Positions 15,875-20,888 of a stretch of 20,888 nt of DNA are shown here, in pieces. The position numbers and the translations under genes are program-made. Each line of letters starts with the position of its first letter. Positions within the stretch are counted from its first letter, which is position 1. This DNA is from an uncultured Bacilli bacterium (lineage in GTDB: Bacteria; Bacillota_I; Bacilli_A; RF39; UBA660): the NCBI GenBank assembly GCA_934101275.1, contig CAKOQM010000022.1, positions 1 to 20,888 of the forward strand. The letters run 5' to 3'. Under the pieces are notes generated by a model. That model worked only from the letters and a program-made list of their open reading frames with translations. It was not told the DNA's origin and made no database searches.

Positions 15875-15904
15875 ATTATAGTTGAATGTTCATTCAATTG
15901 TCAA
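15875..15904 (-). promoter_or_regulatory. Consensus sigma-A promoter of cadC-cadA
   Basis: TTGACA (15899-15904) and TATAAT (15875-15880) both match the consensus exactly on the minus strand and are separated by 18 nt. The start codon of cadC lies 40 nt further on. Such a strong promoter needs repression, which the overlapping operator can supply. Confidence 0.9.
15882..15897. promoter_or_regulatory. ArsR/CadC operator in the promoter spacer
   Basis: TTGAATG-TT-CATTCAA is a perfect 7-2-7 inverted repeat filling the space between -35 and -10. SmtB/ArsR-family repressors are known to bind TTGAA/TTCAA-type inverted repeats placed over their promoters. Confidence 0.8.
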
Positions 15905-15935
15905 GTGTATCTTTAATATACTATGCCCAAAAGAA

Positions 15936-15962
15936 AAGATAAGACTTTTTTTATCTTATCTT
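15936..15962 (-). terminator. Terminator of the MMPL gene
   Basis: AAGATAAGA and TCTTATCTT pair perfectly over 9 bp around a 9-nt loop, overlapping the MMPL stop codon. The tail on the minus strand is TTCTTTT, a moderate T-tract. It insulates the cadC promoter from the MMPL unit. Confidence 0.65.
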
Positions 15963-18900
15963 CTAAATAAATTAACAAATTTTGTCCAAAAGCTTTCTTT
16001 TTTTGTTTCTGTTTGAGTATTTTCTTCTTCTTTAGGGACTTTTACACCATCTAACACTTGGATAAATTTAGTACTAGCTGCCGTATCATCTTTTTTCATC
16101 GTAAATATTTGATAATCTTCACTTAACTCTACTAAAGCCTCTACTTTATTTGTTACTACTTTTGCATCATTTGTATAAGAACTTAAAGTGTTTATTCCTT
16201 CTTTATTAAAGGTTTTAATTCCTGAATCAAGTGTTGTCATACCATCTTTTAAAGTAGTTGTACCAGCTGATAATTCTTTCATTTTACTATTCAATACATT
16301 AACGCCTTCTGTTAATAAAGATGTTCCATCTTTTAAGGTATCCGCACCAGTTGAAGCTTCTGTTAAAGCTGTTGTTAATGTTGTTAACATATCATTAATC
16401 TTCTTCGTAGTCGCATCCATTGTTTGTAAAGTAGATGATAAAGCTTCGTTATTTGTTGTTAAAAGAGTTATTAAATTTTCGTTATTACTATAAGTATTTT
16501 CATATTGATATTTTAGGTTATAAAGTTGTAGATTCGTTGTAGCAAGTGTCTCATAAGTCATATTTTTTAAGCCATAAGCTTCATAAGCTTCTTTTAACTT
16601 TTGATTGCCAGCGGTTAGATTTTCGATAGTTTTCGTATTTGTTGCCATTAAAGTTTTGATTTGATTTACTTTCTCTTGCGTTTCTTTACTCGTTAAAGAA
16701 CCACTCGCTTTTTGTAATTCGGCTAAAATTTGTTTTAAACCATCACTGACATCTGCGGTACCATTTTTAATTTGTTCTAACTTATTTAAAACATTATTTA
16801 AGTTTTCACTAACCAAAGAAGCACCACTAGAAACGGTGTTTAAACCACTTAAAACATTTTTAGATCCATCTTCAATTTGATTCATACTAGCTTGTAGGGT
16901 ATCAACACTTTTATAAAGTCCTTTTAATTCATCAAAGACACTTAAGTCATCACTATCAAGTAATTTAGGAGTTATTACAGAATAAATACTAGCGAGTTCA
17001 AATTTCTCGGTTTCAAAAGAAAGTTTTACCGTATCTAAATCTTTAAAGGTATCCATATTTAAACTTTCATATAGACCAGGTGAAGATAAACCAACCACAA
17101 TACTTTTTGTCCCATTGTTAATGACTTTACCATTTGTAATTTTAATATTTGTATTTTCAGTATTAGATAAAATTGTCGCGGTTGTAACAACAAATGGAGT
17201 ATATAAAGTCATATTGGTCCCATTTACATTAACAATTTTTTTATCGTTATTTTGATACTTAATCGTAATTTCTACTTTTCCTTTTTTACCAATTAAATCT
17301 TTAAGAGAAATATCCTCTCCATCTAAAGTATAAGTAATATTTTGAGAAACCGGAATTTGCTTATTTAAAGAACCTTGATAAAAGATATCTTTACCACCGG
17401 CATTCCAAGTTAATAATTCTGCATTACGTGTATAAGGAATATTACTATTTATATTGATAATATTTTCAAGATTAGAATAATCCTCAATAGTTTCTAATTT
17501 ATCTTCATTGATTAAATGATTAGTCACAAAAGTAGATTTTACTGAGCCATCGGTATTTAATTTTGTATAAACTGTTTCTTCTTTTTGAAGAGCAAAAACA
17601 TTATATGGTAAAACAAAACTGAATACTAAAAGGGCTGCTGCTAATTTCTTTTCCTTTTTTTTCATACTTTTTCCTCTTTTCTTTAAAATTGTTGTTTTCA
17701 TAATAATAGAATCAAATATAAGTAAAATAGATGGTAAAACCGTTAAAACAACAAGCATACTTATAATGGCTCCTCTGGAAATAAGGGTACATAAAGAACC
17801 TACCATCTCAAGTTCTGAGTAGACACCCACCCCAAATGTGGCAGCAAAGAAACACATACCACTTACAAAAATGGAATTGGCACAATAATTCATAGATTCT
17901 ATCATAGCATCTTTTTTATCTTTACCGGCACTTCTTCCCTTTAAATAATTTGTTGTAAGTAAGATAGCGTAGTCAATCGTAGCCCCAAGTTGGATAGTTC
18001 CAAGAACGATTGGAGCCACAAATGGTAAAACAATACCGCCAAAATATGAAACAGACATATTAAGGAAAATAGCAAATTCTATAGCTAGAATTAGTAAAAT
18101 TGGTAAAGATAAAGATTTTAAAACAAACATCATAATGATTAAAATACAAACAATAGAAGAAGTATTAACATTTTTAAAGTCTTCATCACTGGTTAGAACA
18201 AGATCTTTCATTAAAGGTCCTTCGCCAGCCAAAATACCGTTTTCATCATATTTTTTAATAATAGTATTAATTTCCTTTACTTGGTTATTTAATTCATCAG
18301 TAGCAATATCATAAGTAGAGTTTAAAAATAACATTTGATAATTGTCACTTTCAAAAACTTTAACCATATCTTCTGGTAACATATTTTCTGTTAAACCATA
18401 TTCTTTTAATTTAGCAAATGATAGAACAAAATCAACACCTGAAATATTTGTAATTTCACTTGTCATTTTGCTGATATCATCGGCTTTCATATCTTTATCC
18501 ACCAAGATAATTTCAGGGGAAACGATATTGAATTTTTCTTTTAATTCGGTATTAGCCACAATACTTTCCAAAGTATCGGGCAAACTTTTATCAATTTTGT
18601 AATAAACTCCTACATTGTTATTAGCTAAGTAAGCAGGCACAAGAAGTAAGACAAAAAGGATAAAAATAATAACATGATGTTTTACAACAAAGGCATTAAA
18701 TTTTTCAAAATGAATGGTAAATGGTTTATGTTTTGTCTTTGTAATAAGTTTATCAAAAGTAAGTAATAAACTAGGAAAGACCGTTAAAACACAAATAACT
18801 CCAAGTAAAACACCTTTAGCCATAACAAGACCTAAGTCTTTTCCTAAAGTTAGGCTCATTGTACATAAAACTAAAAATCCAGCAATCGTTGTTAAACTAC

Positions 18901-19732
18901 TACCTGTCACGGAAGAAAATGTTTCCATGATGGCTTCGACCATAGCTTCCTTGTTTTTTAAGCCTTTTTCTTTTTGATGTTCATAAGCGTGATACAAAAA
19001 TATGGAAAAGTCTGTGGTAACACCAAGTTGTAAAACAGCGACTAACGCTTTGGTAATGTAGGAAATATTACCAAAAATAATATTACTTCCTAAATTAAAT
19101 AAAATAGCAATACCAATATTACCAAGTAGTAACACTGGTACAAAATAAGAATCCAAAGATAATTCAAGAACAATAAGACATAAAATAACGGCAATACAAA
19201 TATAAACTAAGATTTCTTTATCGGATAAATCCATAGTATCCAAAACCATAGCACTCATACCACCTATTTTAACTTTGTCTTTCGCAATCTCTTTCATTTG
19301 TGAAATAGCGTCTAATGTTTTCGTAGAAGATGTTGATTCTTCAAAGGTTACAAAAAATAAATCCGTATTATCTTGATGTAACTTTTCTGTTATTTCACTA
19401 GGTAACATATCCATAGGAATGGTCGTTCCTAAAAGGTCATAAGCACTAATTACTTTATTAACACCATCAATATTTTCAAATTGCTTTTCTAAGTTAAGTA
19501 AGGCTTGACCCGATAGGTTTTCTGAAATCACTACGGAATAAGCTCCCATGCCAAATTCATCTGTTAAAATATCCTGACCTTGTACTGTTTCAATTTCTTG
19601 TGGTAAATAAACAAGGATATCATAATTAATACCCGTAAGTTTCATACCAACAAAGGCAAAGACCATAAGAATTAGAGAAACAAGAAGAATGCCAGTTTTA
19701 TGTTCACAAATTTTTTCAGCAAATTTTTTCAT
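15956..19732 (-). CDS. MMPL/RND-family transporter fused to an extracellular heptad-repeat domain
   Basis: The first about 680 residues form an MMPL (RND superfamily) transporter with twelve expected membrane segments and two extracellular loops. The paired proton-relay motifs are present as GVTTDF (Asp about 242) and GATIDY (Asp about 586). After the last segment and a basic loop (KKRGKS) comes a second hydrophobic segment at about 697-711, preceded by KKKEKK and followed by NVFA, like a signal peptide. The remaining about 540 residues are a strand-rich region followed by long helical LxxG heptad-type repeats (for example DVSDGLKQIL, DTLKDGTSLLTEG), ending KFVNLFRR. Relatives usually encode the two parts separately. 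The family moves lipids or hydrophobic compounds; cargo unknown. AGGGAG is 8 nt before the ATG. The divergent TetR gene is the likely regulator. Confidence 0.88.
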   Translation of the reverse strand: MKKFAEKICEHKTGILLVSLILMVFAFVGMKLTGINYDILVYLPQEIETVQGQDILTDEFGMGAYSVVISENLSGQALLNLEKQFENIDGVNKVISAYDLLGTTIPMDMLPSEITEKLHQDNTDLFFVTFEESTSSTKTLDAISQMKEIAKDKVKIGGMSAMVLDTMDLSDKEILVYICIAVILCLIVLELSLDSYFVPVLLLGNIGIAILFNLGSNIIFGNISYITKALVAVLQLGVTTDFSIFLYHAYEHQKEKGLKNKEAMVEAIMETFSSVTGSSLTTIAGFLVLCTMSLTLGKDLGLVMAKGVLLGVICVLTVFPSLLLTFDKLITKTKHKPFTIHFEKFNAFVVKHHVIIFILFVLLLVPAYLANNNVGVYYKIDKSLPDTLESIVANTELKEKFNIVSPEIILVDKDMKADDISKMTSEITNISGVDFVLSFAKLKEYGLTENMLPEDMVKVFESDNYQMLFLNSTYDIATDELNNQVKEINTIIKKYDENGILAGEGPLMKDLVLTSDEDFKNVNTSSIVCILIIMMFVLKSLSLPILLILAIEFAIFLNMSVSYFGGIVLPFVAPIVLGTIQLGATIDYAILLTTNYLKGRSAGKDKKDAMIESMNYCANSIFVSGMCFFAATFGVGVYSELEMVGSLCTLISRGAIISMLVVLTVLPSILLIFDSIIMKTTILKKRGKSMKKKEKKLAAALLVFSFVLPYNVFALQKEETVYTKLNTDGSVKSTFVTNHLINEDKLETIEDYSNLENIININSNIPYTRNAELLTWNAGGKDIFYQGSLNKQIPVSQNITYTLDGEDISLKDLIGKKGKVEITIKYQNNDKKIVNVNGTNMTLYTPFVVTTATILSNTENTNIKITNGKVINNGTKSIVVGLSSPGLYESLNMDTFKDLDTVKLSFETEKFELASIYSVITPKLLDSDDLSVFDELKGLYKSVDTLQASMNQIEDGSKNVLSGLNTVSSGASLVSENLNNVLNKLEQIKNGTADVSDGLKQILAELQKASGSLTSKETQEKVNQIKTLMATNTKTIENLTAGNQKLKEAYEAYGLKNMTYETLATTNLQLYNLKYQYENTYSNNENLITLLTTNNEALSSTLQTMDATTKKINDMLTTLTTALTEASTGADTLKDGTSLLTEGVNVLNSKMKELSAGTTTLKDGMTTLDSGIKTFNKEGINTLSSYTNDAKVVTNKVEALVELSEDYQIFTMKKDDTAASTKFIQVLDGVKVPKEEENTQTETKKESFWTKFVNLFRR
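17663..17677 (-). promoter_or_regulatory. Internal ribosome site and ATG within the MMPL fusion gene
   Basis: Inside the MMPL gene, AGAGGAA (17671-17677) stands 5 nt before an in-frame ATG (17663-17665, codon 690). The residues that follow form a signal peptide: basic KKKEKK, a hydrophobic LAAALLVFSFVL core and NVFA at a cleavage position. It could start a separate 569-residue exported protein in addition to the fusion. Confidence 0.5.
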
Positions 19733-19801
19733 AATATTAACTCCCTTCGCGCTTAATTATTTTATTCTTCTTCTTTTCTTTTTTCACCAACATAAGTTTA
19801 T

Positions 19802-19820
19802 TGTTGTATGATATCCAACA
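19802..19820. promoter_or_regulatory. Candidate TetR operator in the divergent promoter region
   Basis: An imperfect 19-bp palindrome, TGTTG-tATgatATc-CAACA, has seven of nine positions paired. It lies in the 181-bp region between the MMPL and TetR starts, 70 bp upstream of the MMPL ATG. Binding is inferred from position and symmetry only. Confidence 0.35.
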
Positions 19821-19867
19821 CTTTGTACGAAATGTATGTATATTTAAACCACATTATGTCCTTTATC

Positions 19868-19895
19868 TTTACATTTGTTTATTTTTTAGTATAAT
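19868..19895 (+). promoter_or_regulatory. Promoter of the TetR-family regulator
   Basis: TTTACA (19868-19873, five of six) and a consensus TATAAT (19890-19895) are separated by 16 nt on the plus strand. GAGGTG then precedes the ATG at 19914 by 5 nt. Confidence 0.7.
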
Positions 19896-19913
19896 TATCC
19901 ATGAGGTGACTAC

Positions 19914-20483
19914 ATGAATAAAAATGATTTACGTGTCATTAAGACCAAAAATGCCTTATTTGAGACACTTACCAATCTTATGAAAGAAAAAACATTTGAA
20001 GAGATTAAAGTTTCGGATATTTGTAATAAAGCTTTGATTAACCGTTCTACCTTTTATGCCCATTATAATGATAAATATGAACTTTTGGCTGATGCGATTC
20101 AAAGTTTAAAAAATTCTCTTATAAGTGAATTAAAAGCAAATAACAATATTTCCAATACCAAAGAGTATTATCTCAATCTCATTTCTATTTTTTTGAATCA
20201 TATAGAAAATAAAAAGGATATTTATTTATCTATTATGATTAATAATCGTAATAGTATCATGGTAGATATCATATATGATGTTTTAGATCACGATGTAAAT
20301 ATGTGTTTAAAAGAATTGGATAAAAAAGATACCCAAAAAGTACCCGCAAATATTTTGGCTAAGTTTTACATTGGGGCTGTTTTTAATGTGGCATTAGAAT
20401 TTTTAAAAAAAGACAGTCCTTATACTAAGGAAGATATTCTTAACTATTTAGACTATCTCATTCCTAATAATATTGATATGTAA
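19914..20483 (+). CDS. TetR/AcrR-family transcriptional regulator
   Basis: The 189-residue protein has the TetR N-terminal DNA-binding domain at about residues 8-58: a first helix (KTKNALFETLTNLMKEK), then the helix-turn-helix with VSDICNKALINRSTFYAHYND and KYELLADAI. The helical ligand-binding and dimer domain beyond residue 70 is divergent, as is normal, and shows no sign of the ligand. Its divergence from the MMPL gene, with shared upstream DNA and a palindrome, suggests it represses that gene and perhaps itself (inferred from context). The start is fixed by GAGGTG 5 nt upstream. A strong hairpin terminator follows. Confidence 0.92.
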   Translation: MNKNDLRVIKTKNALFETLTNLMKEKTFEEIKVSDICNKALINRSTFYAHYNDKYELLADAIQSLKNSLISELKANNNISNTKEYYLNLISIFLNHIENKKDIYLSIMINNRNSIMVDIIYDVLDHDVNMCLKELDKKDTQKVPANILAKFYIGAVFNVALEFLKKDSPYTKEDILNYLDYLIPNNIDM

Positions 20484-20491
20484 TATATAGT

Positions 20492-20534
20492 GGCACTACC
20501 TATATTTAAATAGATATGGATAGTGTCTTTTTTT
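20492..20534 (+). terminator. Rho-independent terminator of the TetR gene
   Basis: GGCACTACCTATAT and ATATGGATAGTGTC pair over 14 positions with one mismatch and two G-U pairs on the plus strand, followed by seven T. Confidence 0.8.
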
Positions 20535-20536
20535 AT

Positions 20537-20568
20537 AAAAAAGAATAAACCATTAAATGATTTATTCT
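20537..20568 (-). terminator. Rho-independent terminator of the right-edge Rpn-like gene
   Basis: On the minus strand AGAATAAATCA pairs with TGGTTTATTCT over 11 bp (one G-U) and runs into six T. It stands back to back with the TetR terminator between the two convergent genes. Confidence 0.75.
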
Positions 20569-20580
20569 GATTTGATTAAA

Positions 20581-20888
20581 TTAAACAACACTTTCATTTT
20601 TTAGTTTTTCAATTTCTTCTTCTGTTAATTCTGTGATTTCCATAATGTCTTTCATTGGAATATGTTTTTTAAGCATTATTTTAGCAATTTCTATTTTTTC
20701 TTCTTTTTTGCCAGCCTCATTGGCTTCTTTAAGCTCGGTATTGTGACACTTTTCTTCATCCTCTTCTTTGGTCATATAACTAAAGAATTCTGGGTCTTCA
20801 TTTACTTTTTCTACTTCATTCATAAATTTGATCACCTTTCTATCTCTTGGTAACTTAGCCAAGTCTTCTTCATTTAAATCAAGCATAA
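20581..20888 (-). CDS. Rpn-family (PD-(D/E)XK nuclease/transposase) protein, C-terminal part
   Basis: The frame runs from the window edge to a TAA at 20581. The first ATG (20884-20886) gives 101 residues, but the frame is still open at the edge and full-length relatives are about 280-300 residues. The gene is therefore probably cut by the window. The sequence MLDLNEEDLAKLPRDRK, DPEFFSYMTKEEDEEK and the closing module MLKKHIPMKDIMEITELTEE are the usual C-terminal architecture of Rpn-type proteins after the nuclease core. The catalytic residues lie outside the window. It is convergent with the TetR gene. Confidence 0.75.
   Translation of the reverse strand, partial: MLDLNEEDLAKLPRDRKVIKFMNEVEKVNEDPEFFSYMTKEEDEEKCHNTELKEANEAGKKEEKIEIAKIMLKKHIPMKDIMEITELTEEEIEKLKNESVV

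Noticed and set aside
15835..15897. Longer N-terminus for the CadC-like repressor starting at 15897
   Set aside because: That start lies inside the promoter spacer and operator, upstream of the transcription start, while the ATG at 15834 has a near-perfect ribosome site.
15451..19732. One operon of the MMPL gene with cadC-cadA
   Set aside because: A hairpin terminator (15936-15962) and a perfect promoter with its own operator separate them.
1..20888. Composite transposon bounded by the two Rpn-type genes
   Set aside because: The tails differ in sequence, no terminal repeats or target duplications are visible, and the internal genes look chromosomal.

Overview
The window is about 20.9 kb of A+T-rich DNA, coding-dense with short gaps. 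Strong Shine-Dalgarno (SD) sites, sigma-A type promoters and many rho-independent terminators point to a low-GC Firmicute (Bacillota), probably a host-associated Bacilli or Erysipelotrichia-like lineage. This is inferred from composition and gene families; no ribosomal marker is present. Stops are almost all TAA or TAG, and the one TGA is followed by an in-frame TAA. The long reading frames are intact under the standard bacterial code. No tRNA, rRNA, CRISPR array or complete insertion sequence was seen.

Layout, left to right. Position 1-198 is the 3' end of a plus-strand gene with an Rpn-type (PD-(D/E)XK nuclease/transposase family) C-terminus. A minus-strand short-chain dehydrogenase and a plus-strand alpha/beta hydrolase with a C-terminal membrane anchor are divergent at 1-2.1 kb. 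A CBS-domain manganese pyrophosphatase (2.1-3.7 kb) and a DUF2130 coiled-coil protein (3.8-5.1 kb) follow on the minus strand, each with its own promoter. Next is a minus-strand operon read from 8909 down to about 5156: an orphan ClpB-like D1 ATPase, a 2,4-diaminopentanoate-dehydrogenase-like oxidoreductase, a membrane-anchored Ig-domain polysaccharide deacetylase, then a decayed gene fragment and a terminator. Upstream of it lie a HAAS-domain multi-pass membrane protein (9.0-10.6 kb), a 296-bp gap with an unexplained transcribed segment, and an ABC half-exporter (10.9-12.6 kb).

The right half holds a NUDIX hydrolase interrupted at a run of nine G (12.7-13.3 kb) and a CadC-CadA type metal-resistance pair (13.4-15.8 kb) whose promoter carries two inverted repeats. 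It also holds a 1258-residue MMPL/RND protein fused to a signal-peptide-bearing extracellular heptad-repeat domain, divergent from a TetR-family regulator (15.9-20.5 kb). The window ends with the C-terminal part of a second Rpn-type protein on the minus strand.

How the genes work together. CadC probably represses cadC-cadA through the paired operators until metal binds. The TetR regulator probably controls the divergent MMPL gene. The deacetylase, pyrophosphatase and exporters are cell-envelope or housekeeping functions. The points most worth a second look are the poly-G NUDIX gene, the internal translation start inside the MMPL fusion, the orphan ClpB-D1 operon, and the untranslated segment at 10670-10883.
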